From contig NZ_JAEVFI010000047.1 in NCBI RefSeq assembly GCF_019303495.1, forward strand, positions 1 to 40,262: 40,262 bases of DNA. Reading direction: 5' to 3'. Source of the stretch: Streptomyces sp. JJ66 (GTDB lineage: Bacteria > Actinomycetota > Actinomycetes > Streptomycetales > Streptomycetaceae). Made by a program: the position numbers and the translations under genes. The notes beneath the pieces are model-generated. The model saw nothing but the letters and a program-made list of their open reading frames with translations. It did no database searches and was not told where the DNA came from. The first letter of the stretch is position 1, and the number at the start of each line of letters is the position of its first letter. Shown piece by piece: positions 1 through 6,748 of this stretch.

Positions 1-349
1 CCCGCTGCCGGGCAACCGCAACGACTGCACCGCTTTCCCCGCCTCGGGCGCCGAAGCCGCCTGCGGGCAGGCGATGGTGGTCGCCGACGGCGGCTACCAG
101 GGCACCAGCGCGATCATCCCGCACCGCCGCCGAGCCGGACACGAGCACCTTCCGGACTGGCAGGAAGAGCACAACGCCTCCCACCGCCGGGTACGAGCCC
201 GTGTCGAGCACGTCTTCGCCCGGATGAAGACCTGGAAGATCCTCCGCGACTGCCGCCGCCGTGGCAACGGCGTCTACTGGGCCGCCACCGGCATCGCCCA
301 CATGCACAACCTCGCCCACAACTGACCCTTACGAGACAACCTTTAGTCC
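1..349 (+). mobile_element. 3' end of an IS5-family insertion sequence (left part outside window)
   Basis: The window opens inside an IS. The transposase frame ends at 325. The following bases contain acgagacaacctttag (about 331-346), which resembles the right-hand terminal sequence I remember for Streptomyces IS5-group elements. The exact outer end (about 345-349) is inferred, because the left terminus and the target duplication are not in the window. Confidence 0.7.
2..325 (+). CDS. IS5-family transposase, C-terminal part (5' end outside window)
   Basis: The frame is open from base 2 and begins with PLPGNRNDCTAF, so the gene starts upstream of the window; about 107 residues are visible. 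The segment VVADGGYQGT carries the second catalytic aspartate of the DDE fold. RVRARVEHVFARMKTWKIL carries the catalytic glutamate region typical of the DDE_Tnp_4 / IS5-group (IS112-like) transposases of actinomycetes. The C-terminus (GIAHMHNLAHN) is the usual end of this family, so the 3' end looks complete. It cuts and joins DNA at the IS ends. It faces the next gene (343..1368, minus) tail to tail, with 17 bp between the two stop codons. Family assignment is by motif recognition. Confidence 0.85.
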   Translation, partial: PLPGNRNDCTAFPASGAEAACGQAMVVADGGYQGTSAIIPHRRRAGHEHLPDWQEEHNASHRRVRARVEHVFARMKTWKILRDCRRRGNGVYWAATGIAHMHNLAHN

Positions 350-1368
350 CGCCCCGGCAGCTGGCTAAATCCGCTGCAGGGGTGTAGGCACCGGTAGCAA
401 CAGATGTCTCTCCCCGCCGGGTCTTCTCCCAGGCCGTTCCGGAGGACCTCGTGACTCAACTCGATCTTGGTGAAGCGGGCGAGGGGGTCTTTGGGTCGGG
501 ACACCACACTCACTTCGTGGAGCTGCAGCTGGGACATAACGGGCCGCGGAAATGCTGAAACGGTCTCACCAGCGGTGTGCGAACAGCTGAGGCGACCGCA
601 AACGTTGCACGCTCCGTCAGCGTCATGCCGCACGGTGACGTTGTACCGGGTATCCAGCAAGTGCGGGCAGGAGTCGATGTCCTGGCCGCACAGAGAACAA
701 TTGCGAGTCGCGGTAAAGCCAGCAGACATCCCCCATCTGTTATGCATGAGCGTGAGTCGGCATACGTCCCAGTAGGTGTCGTCGGCGTACTCGAAATTGC
801 AGCCGAAGAGTCCGCCTACGAGGGCTGCGACGTGGTGAGCGTGTCGGTGGGAGAGTTCGGAAAGCTCGCTGTCCTCAAGGAAGTTGTAGGCGTCGACAGC
901 ACGGGTCAGCGAGACTCGCGCCGCCGCTTCCAGCTCCTGCCACGGGTCGGAGGGCTGGAGCGTGATGCGCGACCCGTGCAGAGAACTCGCCATTGCAATG
1001 TACTGGCGATGGCCCCACCGGCCGAAGGCGGGGGGACCGCCAGACCATGGAGACGGCGAGGTCAATGCTGCAATGTTGCACTGCAGTTGCTGCCGGGCTC
1101 GCGACCATACACGGACGAGGAAGTCCTGTTGCGCACTCATCGTCCAAAGTCCGCGGCGGTGGATTTGCTCCGTCGTCGATGTCCAGGACGGAAGGTGAGC
1201 CAGGGACAGGCCCCAGGTGAGGGAGATGCTGCGATAGCACTGCCCATACAGACGCATGGATTCTCGCAGGGCCGTCACGCCATCTTGGTACATCATGGCC
1301 AAGCGCGCCGGGCCTGATGCCGGGGGCAGAGGGACTCCGGTGCGGATGACGAGGCCAGAGCATCTCAT
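343..1368 (-). CDS. Cysteine-rich putative zinc-ribbon protein, unknown function, possibly 3'-truncated by the IS
   Basis: 341 residues. I do not recognise a named family. The N-terminal two thirds is mainly helical-looking, with many W and H residues. The C-terminal third has clusters that look like zinc-binding knuckles: CSLCGQDIDSCPH and CNVCGRLSCSH, then CCYRCLHPC near the end. Between them is LHEVSVVSRPKDPLARF, reminiscent of the 'EVSLV..PA.P.AR' stretch seen in some phage head-protease-like proteins; that is a loose resemblance from memory. The ATG at 1368 overlaps the stop of the upstream gene (ATGA), with GGAGG ten bases ahead, so it is translationally coupled. The TAA stop at 345-343 falls in the apparent IS terminus, so the native C-terminus may be lost. 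Third codon positions are less GC-biased than in the core genes, suggesting acquired DNA. Confidence 0.65.
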   Translation of the reverse strand: MRCSGLVIRTGVPLPPASGPARLAMMYQDGVTALRESMRLYGQCYRSISLTWGLSLAHLPSWTSTTEQIHRRGLWTMSAQQDFLVRVWSRARQQLQCNIAALTSPSPWSGGPPAFGRWGHRQYIAMASSLHGSRITLQPSDPWQELEAAARVSLTRAVDAYNFLEDSELSELSHRHAHHVAALVGGLFGCNFEYADDTYWDVCRLTLMHNRWGMSAGFTATRNCSLCGQDIDSCPHLLDTRYNVTVRHDADGACNVCGRLSCSHTAGETVSAFPRPVMSQLQLHEVSVVSRPKDPLARFTKIELSHEVLRNGLGEDPAGRDICCYRCLHPCSGFSQLPGRD

Positions 1369-1934
1369 CCTGTGGTGTCCTCCGGAGCGGCATCATCCGG
1401 ATCTGCCGGCGGAAGCTCAGCACGGGCCGAGTCGGTCACGGCCCGTTGGATGAGGTTGTCGATGTCTGTCAGCCGGCCGGTGATCTCTACCCCTCGAATG
1501 ACCGTCTCGTTTTCGGCCCGTACGATCTCAGCGATCTTGACCGTCACAGGCGCCTCGTCGACCTCCTCAATAGGGCAGTTGTGCCCCAGTGAAGAGCGCG
1601 CCCGCTGCCAGACAGTCAGAACGATGCTCTTGATCAGATCGGTGGTGAGCGTGGTGGCCACAGCGATGCTAATGGTGGCCACCACCTCGATGGCCCCGTA
1701 CTCACTGAGATAGCGGCGGTCTTCCCGCGCGCATGCAAAGTCGATGTCCACGTCACGGTGTCGCAGTGTCTTGATCAACCCGGCCACATCGTCCCGGTAG
1801 ACGGCCACCCCATCGACACGGGAGTCGGGGAGCAGGAACATGCGGCCGCCCGTTGGGGCAGTCAGTACTCTCTCGGGCAGGTCTGCCGCTGAGATATCCC
1901 AGCGTGTCACAGCACCGGTGACCTCTTGTGCCAT
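1365..1934 (-). CDS. Hypothetical protein with one predicted membrane segment, first gene of a two-gene operon
   Basis: 189 residues, family not recognised. An N-terminal globular part (about 1-80) is followed by a hydrophobic stretch around residues 81-105 (IEVVATISIAVATTLTTDL) that could be a membrane helix. An alpha/beta-looking tail with VKIAEI and VIRGVEITG follows, then an acidic proline-rich end. The ATG at 1934 is preceded by GGGAGGG about nine bases upstream, a good ribosome site. Its stop overlaps the start of the cysteine-rich gene (ATGA), so the two are probably made in a fixed ratio and act together. A one-membrane-helix protein plus a zinc-ribbon protein is compatible with an effector/sensor pair, but that is only a guess. 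Confidence 0.6.
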   Translation of the reverse strand: MAQEVTGAVTRWDISAADLPERVLTAPTGGRMFLLPDSRVDGVAVYRDDVAGLIKTLRHRDVDIDFACAREDRRYLSEYGAIEVVATISIAVATTLTTDLIKSIVLTVWQRARSSLGHNCPIEEVDEAPVTVKIAEIVRAENETVIRGVEITGRLTDIDNLIQRAVTDSARAELPPADPDDAAPEDTTG

Positions 1935-2159
1935 CAGCAGGAGCCCTCCCGTGACTCAGTGTTGTGTGCGTGGGGAGCCTCTAGCGGCGTGGGGTTTCCG
2001 CTGCCGCATGCGCCGCAGTGACTCAGGCCCTTGACCTCGACCCAAGACTCGGCGATCACAATCCCAGTCTAGAAGTGAGCCAACCCTCCAGGGCGGTTTT
2101 CCTAGGTCCTGGTGACGCTCGCGCTCACGCATCGCTCACGCTGGGAGGCCAGAGACGAC

Positions 2160-2195
2160 GGAGCGCCCGACCAGAAGGACCTGATCGGGCGCTCC
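2160..2195 (-). terminator. Hairpin terminator of tRNA-Lys
   Basis: Perfect 11-bp inverted repeat (GGAGCGCCCGA / TCGGGCGCTCC) with a 14-nt loop, 36 bp beyond the encoded CCA of the minus-strand tRNA-Lys. No T-run follows, as is common in Streptomyces. Confidence 0.7.
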
Positions 2196-2230
2196 GGTGC
2201 AGGTCAAAGGGGTTTGCCTCAGCCTGCGGG

Positions 2231-2306
2231 TGGTAGGCCGTGTGGGACTCGAACCCACAACCAATGGATTAAAAGTCCACTGCTCTGCCAATTGAGCTAA
2301 CGGCCC
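2231..2306 (-). tRNA. tRNA-Lys (anticodon TTT), CCA encoded
   Basis: Read on the minus strand: acceptor GGGCCGT pairs with ACGGCCT, D-arm AGCTCAATTGGCAGAGC, anticodon loop CTTTTAA (TTT, decodes AAA/AAG), T-arm GGTTCGAGTCC, discriminator A and a genome-encoded CCA at 2233-2231. The body is 73 nt without CCA. Its 3' end points towards the accessory genes and IS at lower coordinates, the position expected for an island integrated at a tRNA 3' end. Confidence 0.97.
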
Positions 2307-2323
2307 GGGGCTGTGCTGAGACG

Positions 2324-2329
2324 AGCATA
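2324..2329 (-). promoter_or_regulatory. -10 element of tRNA-Lys
   Basis: TATGCT on the minus strand, 17 bp before the tRNA 5' end. No convincing -35 hexamer is visible in the GC-rich DNA upstream. Confidence 0.45.
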
Positions 2330-2408
2330 GCGGGGTGGGCGGGCGGGGGCCGAGTGGGTATCAGGTGTGGTGCCCGCAGGCCCGGGGGTGGGCCTGCGGG
2401 CGGCGGCG

Positions 2409-4331
2409 TCAGCCGTTGTGCTTCCAGCGGGGCTTGTCGGCGCGGCGGCCGAACGAGCGGTTGCCGGTGCTCGGGCCACCGCGGTGGTCGTCGCGGCGGC
2501 CGTAGGGGCGGCGGTCCTCGGAGCGGCGGTCGCGGTTGAACGGACGGTCCCGGTCGCGGTCCCGGTTGAACGGACGGTCCTCACGGCGGTCGTCACGGCG
2601 GAACGGGCGCTCCCGGTCGTTGCGGCGCGGGTAGCCGCCCTCGCGCTTGCGGTCGTCGCGGGACGCCTGGGCTGCCTTGCGCTCGCGCTCCTGCTCGGCG
2701 GCGCGGGACGCGGCGATCTTGGCGGCGCGCTCGGCCTCGTCGGCGGCCACGCGGTCCATGTCGGCGGTGAGCTGGGCGACGGCGTCGTCGGCGTCGGCGC
2801 CCCGGTCGCGGGCGGCACGGGCGGTCAGCCGGGCGGCCTCCTCGCGCAGCTGCTGGACCCGGCCCCGGGCCTCGTCCAGCTTGCTGGCCAGCTTGGCGAC
2901 CTCGCGCTCGGCCTGCCGCGCGGAGTTGGCGGCGGCCTCGGCCTGCACCTCGCTGAGCGAGCGGGCGCCGGTGATGGCGGCCACCTCGTCATCGAACACG
3001 TCGCCGCGGCCGATGAGGTGGCGCGAGGCGTCCACGCCCGCGTCCTCCATCAGCCGGAACGTCTGCCGCCGCTGGTGCGGCAGGGCGAGCGAGACGACGG
3101 TGCCGGACTGCCCGGCGCGCGCGGTGCGCCCGGAGCGGTGCAGGTAGTCCTTGTGGTCGCCGGCCGGGTCCACGTTGAGGACGAGGTCGATGCCGTCCAC
3201 GTGGATGCCGCGCGCGGCCACGTCGGTGGCGACGAGCACATTGACGTGGCCGTCCTTGAAGTCGGCCAGGGTGCGGGTACGGGCGCCCTGCGTCATGCCG
3301 CCGTGCAGCGCGTCGGCGCGCACCCCGGACTCGCACAGCTGCTCGGCGACGCGATCGGCGCCCATCTGGGTGCGGACGAAGGCGATGGTGCGGCCCTTGC
3401 GCGCGGCGATCGCGGCGGTGACGGGGGCCTTGTCCTGCGGCTTCACGATGAGGATGTGGTGCGTCATCGTCGTCACCGCGCCCTGCGCCGCGTCCACCTC
3501 GTGGCTGACCGGCTCCACCAGGTAGCGCTTGACCAGGGTGTCGATCTCGCGCTCCAGGGTGGCGGAGAACAGCATGCGCTGACCGCCCTCGGGCACGAGG
3601 TCGAGGAGTTCGGTGACCTCGGGCAGGAAGCCCAGGTCGGCCATCTGGTCGGCCTCGTCCAGGACGGCGACCTGAACGTCGTCCAGCGAGCAGGCACCGC
3701 GGTTGATCAGGTCACGCAGGCGGCCGGGGGTGGCGACGAGGATGTCCACTCCGCGCTCCAGGGCGCCGATCTGGTTACCCATCGAGGTGCCGCCGCACAC
3801 GACCTTCAGCTTCAGGCCGAGCACGTCGCCGTAGGGCTGGAGCGCGTCGGAGACCTGCATGGCCAGTTCGCGCGTCGGGGTGAGGATGACGGCGCGCGGA
3901 CGGTGCCGGGCGGTACGGCCCCCGGCCAGGCGGGCCAGGGTGGGCAGGCCGAAGCTCAGCGTCTTGCCGGAGCCGGTGCGGCCACGGCCCAGGATGTCCT
4001 TGCCGCCCAGCGCGTCCGGGATGGTCGCGGCCTGGATCGGGAAGGGGGTGACCACGCCGTTCTGCGCGAGCTTGCGCACGACGGGGTCGGGGAGGCCGAG
4101 GTCTCCGAACGTCACCTCGGGCGCGGCGTCCGGGGCGTCCTGCGCCACCGGGTCGTTAGCCAAAGCGTCCTCGGCCACCGCCGCGGGCTCGGGCTGGGTC
4201 TCCGGCTGGGCCTTCGGCGCTGCGCCCTGCTGCGCCGGGACCTCTGCGGTGGGTGCGACGTCCACGGGGACGTCGGTACGCTCGATGCCGTCCGCGCGGG
4301 CGGCGACGTTTTCGGGCGTGGAAACAGACAT
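2409..4331 (-). CDS. DEAD-box ATP-dependent RNA helicase
   Basis: 640 residues from ATG 4331 (MSVSTPENVA); GGAAGG lies upstream with a rather long spacer, and an in-frame ATG at 4391 would add 20 residues. All helicase motifs are present in order: Q motif (TPFPIQAATIP, about 95-105), Walker A GRTGSGKT (117-124), PTREL, TPGR, DEAD (225-228), SAT (256-258), then in the second RecA domain ATDVAARGI and HRSGRTARAG. An acidic, alanine/proline-rich N-terminal extension (about 1-70) and a basic arginine/aspartate-rich tail flank the core. The tail holds near-identical RPFNRDRDRD / RPFNRDRRSE repeats, encoded by a DNA repeat around 2530-2580. Such tails bind RNA. The likely role is remodelling structured RNA (ribosome assembly, mRNA turnover, cold adaptation). 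A leader of over 100 nt before the start is possible. Confidence 0.93.
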   Translation of the reverse strand: MSVSTPENVAARADGIERTDVPVDVAPTAEVPAQQGAAPKAQPETQPEPAAVAEDALANDPVAQDAPDAAPEVTFGDLGLPDPVVRKLAQNGVVTPFPIQAATIPDALGGKDILGRGRTGSGKTLSFGLPTLARLAGGRTARHRPRAVILTPTRELAMQVSDALQPYGDVLGLKLKVVCGGTSMGNQIGALERGVDILVATPGRLRDLINRGACSLDDVQVAVLDEADQMADLGFLPEVTELLDLVPEGGQRMLFSATLEREIDTLVKRYLVEPVSHEVDAAQGAVTTMTHHILIVKPQDKAPVTAAIAARKGRTIAFVRTQMGADRVAEQLCESGVRADALHGGMTQGARTRTLADFKDGHVNVLVATDVAARGIHVDGIDLVLNVDPAGDHKDYLHRSGRTARAGQSGTVVSLALPHQRRQTFRLMEDAGVDASRHLIGRGDVFDDEVAAITGARSLSEVQAEAAANSARQAEREVAKLASKLDEARGRVQQLREEAARLTARAARDRGADADDAVAQLTADMDRVAADEAERAAKIAASRAAEQERERKAAQASRDDRKREGGYPRRNDRERPFRRDDRREDRPFNRDRDRDRPFNRDRRSEDRRPYGRRDDHRGGPSTGNRSFGRRADKPRWKHNG

Positions 4332-4561
4332 GCTGATGCGAACCTTCCGGAGTTCATCGGCACGCGCCACAAACTCCCCGTGTTCGCACACGACCGCCTC
4401 ATGCGGTCAAGCCCACGGCTAAAGCAACGGAACGCGCCACACGGCGCGCTTCGGTTGGGGCGCCGGGCAATTGATCAAACGATCTACCAGCTTACGCACC
4501 CGACGCCCGCTTACGCAAACTCACCCCTGACCACGGGTCGCACGGCCACCGCCCCGCGTCG

Positions 4562-5332
4562 TCACGGCGTCCCCTCACCCGGGTCCGCTGTGGGCTCCGG
4601 CGTGGCGGTGGGGGAAGGCGGCGGCTCAGGCGTGGGCGTGGGCTCCGGTGGCGGGGTGGACGGGGGCTGCCGGGTCGGCGCCGGCTCCTCGGCGGGCGGC
4701 TCTGGGCGGTCCGGGCGGTCCGGGCGGCCGCCGTCAGCCGGGGGGCGGTCGGCGGTGGGCTCGCTGGTGGGGCCGGTCGGCCGGGCGGGGCGCGGGGTGC
4801 CGGGGTCGGCACCGTCGGCGTCGGGGGCGGCGTTCGGACGGCCGGTTTCCTGGCCGTCGTCCCGGTCCGTTCCGTCCCGGTCGGTGTCTTCGGGCCGGTC
4901 TGGGGCGGTGCCGGGGTCGTCTGCGGGGACGATGCTGCCGCCGGGCGCGCTGCGGTCGTCCGCCGCGGCGGGCGCGTCCGGGGCCGAGGAGTGGCCGACG
5001 GGTGCGGTGCCGGGCGTCTCCTCCGCGCCGACGCTCATGCAGCCGGTGACGCCCAGAGCAGCCAGCGCCACGGCGAGCCCGGTGCCGACGGTCCGCGCGA
5101 CGCGGGCACCGGGACGGGCCCGCGTGCGGGTGCGGGCCAGGGTGCGCGCGTCGGCCCGGCCGGGGGCGGCACGAACGGCGGCGGCGCGGTCAGCGACGGC
5201 GGGCTCGGCGCATTCGGCGGTGCGGTCAGCGGTGGCGCGCTCGGCGCGGTGCGCGGCGGCACCGTCGGCGGCGCGGGCAAGGGTGCCGCCGGTGAGCGTG
5301 CGGGAGGCGGGGATGGCGGGGGCAGGGCGCAC
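4562..5332 (-). CDS. Putative lipoprotein with long N-terminal extension and proline/acid-rich tail
   Basis: 256 residues from GTG 5332, chosen because GGAGGAG sits seven bases upstream. Residues 1-80 are alanine/arginine-rich and low complexity. They are followed by a hydrophobic helix and a lipobox, LGVTGC, with the lipid-accepting cysteine near residue 98. The mature part is unstructured: acidic/proline/glycine stretches, then PTPEPPPSPTATPEP-type repeats to the C-terminus. This composition suggests a surface-tethered, wall-spanning lipoprotein without an enzymatic domain. A signal peptide preceded by 80 extra residues is unusual; no nearer start with a ribosome site is apparent, because the valines just before the hydrophobic helix are GTC codons. 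Function unknown. Confidence 0.65.
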   Translation of the reverse strand: MRPAPAIPASRTLTGGTLARAADGAAAHRAERATADRTAECAEPAVADRAAAVRAAPGRADARTLARTRTRARPGARVARTVGTGLAVALAALGVTGCMSVGAEETPGTAPVGHSSAPDAPAAADDRSAPGGSIVPADDPGTAPDRPEDTDRDGTDRDDGQETGRPNAAPDADGADPGTPRPARPTGPTSEPTADRPPADGGRPDRPDRPEPPAEEPAPTRQPPSTPPPEPTPTPEPPPSPTATPEPTADPGEGTP

Positions 5333-5442
5333 GGTCGGGCTCCTCCGGGGCAGCGGCCGGGCGGCCGGTACGGGACGGGGCAGGCCCCCTGCCCAACTCC
5401 GTACCCCGTGGCAAGGACACGCACCGGACGCGAACGCGGTGT

Positions 5443-5817
5443 TCAGCCCAGCGCCAGGCGCGCGACGCCGGACCCGGCCCACAGCGCGAGGAGCCCCGCC
5501 CCCAGCGTGCCCACGGAGTTGACGAGCGCGAGCACGCCCCGGCCGCGCTCCAGCAGGCGCAGGTTCTCGTAGGAGAAGGTCGAGTACGTGGTGAGCGCGC
5601 CGCACAGCCCGGTGCCGAGCAGCGCGTCGGCCGGGCCGCCCAGCGCACCGGCCCGCACCGCTCCCGCCACCAGGCCCAGCAGCAGGCTTCCGGCCACGTT
5701 GACGGTGAACGTCCCCCATGGGAACACGGAGTCGTGCCGGGTCTGCACCGCGCGGTCCGCGAGGTACCGCAGCGGCGCGCCCACCGCAGCGCCGAGGGCC
5801 ACCAGCCACCACGTCAC
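5443..5817 (-). CDS. crcB: CrcB/Fluc fluoride channel subunit (second of pair)
   Basis: 124 residues, the normal CrcB length. It is a four-helix membrane protein that exports fluoride as a dual-topology or heteromeric dimer. Family signatures visible: GAPLRYLADRAV near the N-terminus, FPWGTFTVNVAGSLLLG with the conserved asparagine, and GALTTYSTFSYE, the F(T/S)T(Y/F)STF pore motif. The GTG at 5817 overlaps the stop of the upstream crcB (GTGA), so the two are translationally coupled. Upstream in-frame starts would run into the other gene, so 5817 is the natural start. The pair is expected to make a heterodimeric channel. Confidence 0.93.
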   Translation of the reverse strand: MTWWLVALGAAVGAPLRYLADRAVQTRHDSVFPWGTFTVNVAGSLLLGLVAGAVRAGALGGPADALLGTGLCGALTTYSTFSYENLRLLERGRGVLALVNSVGTLGAGLLALWAGSGVARLALG

Positions 5818-6398
5818 CGGCCCACCGCCCGCGTCCGCGCCGCCTGCCAGGCCCGCCACGTCGCCACCGCGCGCCGCGTCACCGCCGTGGCCGCCCACAC
5901 CGCGCCGAGTGCGCCCAGCAGCGTCCCGCCGAGATAGCCGAGCGCGGCGCCGGGCGCGTCGTCCCCCAGCAGCCGCAACCCGTCCGCCGCGTACGCGGAG
6001 AAGCTGGTGAAGCCGCCCAGCACGCCGACACCGAGGAACGGCCGCGTCAGCGCGGGCGCGCGACAGGCGTCGAGCGCGGCCATCAGCACGCCGATGAGCG
6101 CGCAGCCGACGAGGTTGACCAGCAGCAGGCCCCACGGGAAACCGTCATGGGGCCAGGACCAGGACCAGGGCGAGGGCCAGGGCCGGGTCAGGCCGTACCG
6201 GGCGACGCCGCCGAGCGCGCCGCCGGCCGCGACGGCGCCGAGGACCGCCCAGCGCCGGGCGCCGGCTGTTTCCGCCCGGTCGGCGGCGAGGTGCAGGTCC
6301 ACATCGGGATCGACGGCGGCCGCCCGGACGGAGCGTCCTGCCTCCGCCGCGCGGGGACGGCCCCTCCCGCCCCCGGAGCCGGAGGGGCCGGGGTTCAC
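5814..6398 (-). CDS. crcB: CrcB/Fluc fluoride channel subunit (first of pair)
   Basis: CrcB core: GGALGGVARYGLT, FPWGLLLVNLVGCALIG, then GVLGGFTSFSAYAADGLRLL, the counterpart of the pore motif, and a fourth helix ending in a basic tail. The core is about 125 residues. GTG 6398 gives 194 residues with a polar N-terminal extension containing the VDPDVDLH stretch that I remember from streptomycete CrcB proteins. GTG 6302 (162 residues) is the alternative start; neither has a strong ribosome site. I saw no fluoride riboswitch upstream. It overlaps the downstream crcB by four bases and works with it. Confidence 0.88.
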   Translation of the reverse strand: MNPGPSGSGGGRGRPRAAEAGRSVRAAAVDPDVDLHLAADRAETAGARRWAVLGAVAAGGALGGVARYGLTRPWPSPWSWSWPHDGFPWGLLLVNLVGCALIGVLMAALDACRAPALTRPFLGVGVLGGFTSFSAYAADGLRLLGDDAPGAALGYLGGTLLGALGAVWAATAVTRRAVATWRAWQAARTRAVGR

Positions 6399-6493
6399 CC
6401 GCACCCCCAGGGCCGCCGCCCCGGTGCGCCGGGCGCTGTGGGCCGGTGCACGGGGCAGCGCACGCCCGGGCGGCCGCCAGACCCGGTGTCCGG

Positions 6494-6540
6494 GCGGGGA
6501 CACCGGGTGGTCTGGCGGGGACACCGGGTGGTCTGGCGGG
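6494..6540 (+). repeat. 21-bp tandem repeat, 2 copies plus a partial
   Basis: Unit gcggggacaccgggtggtctg at 6494-6514 and 6515-6535, then gcggg. It lies in the 350-bp gap 6399-6748 between the beta-propeller gene and crcB. That gap also holds three looser copies of caccacggcgcc about 20 bp apart (around 6605-6655). No gene is seen there. Confidence 0.85.
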
Positions 6541-6698
6541 CCGGGGCAGGACCGCAGGCCAGCACGGGAAGCGCGGGAAGCATCGTCCGAGCATTGTCGC
6601 GTACCGCCACGGCGCCCCGCGCACCACCACGGCGCCACGCAGACCACCACGGCGCCCGCGCTCCCCCGCGCACCGCCCGGCCTCGCCCCGCGTGCGCC

Positions 6699-6731
6699 GG
6701 AGCCCCGGCGCCGCACCGGCACCGGGGCTCC
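6699..6731 (-). terminator. Hairpin downstream of the beta-propeller gene
   Basis: Perfect 10-bp inverted repeat GGAGCCCCGG / CCGGGGCTCC with a 13-nt loop, 18 bp beyond the stop of 6749..8818 on the minus strand. No T-run. Confidence 0.6.
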
Positions 6732-6748
6732 TGTCGTCGGCCGTGGGG

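Noticed and set aside
577..1317. Plus-strand frame of 246 codons over the cysteine-rich gene
   Set aside because: The minus strand has a ribosome site, ATGA coupling and patterned cysteine motifs; the plus frame has none.
2112..2300. Small plus-strand ORF ending GTRTHNQWIKSPLLCQLS
   Set aside because: This peptide is the well-known false translation of the antisense strand of a tRNA gene (tRNA-Lys here).
2367..5522. Open frame of 1051 codons on the plus strand
   Set aside because: Antisense to the DEAD-box helicase and the lipoprotein, with no recognisable domain; a GC-bias shadow.
6399..6748. Fluoride riboswitch upstream of crcB
   Set aside because: I could not find the conserved pseudoknot elements; the region is repeat-rich instead.
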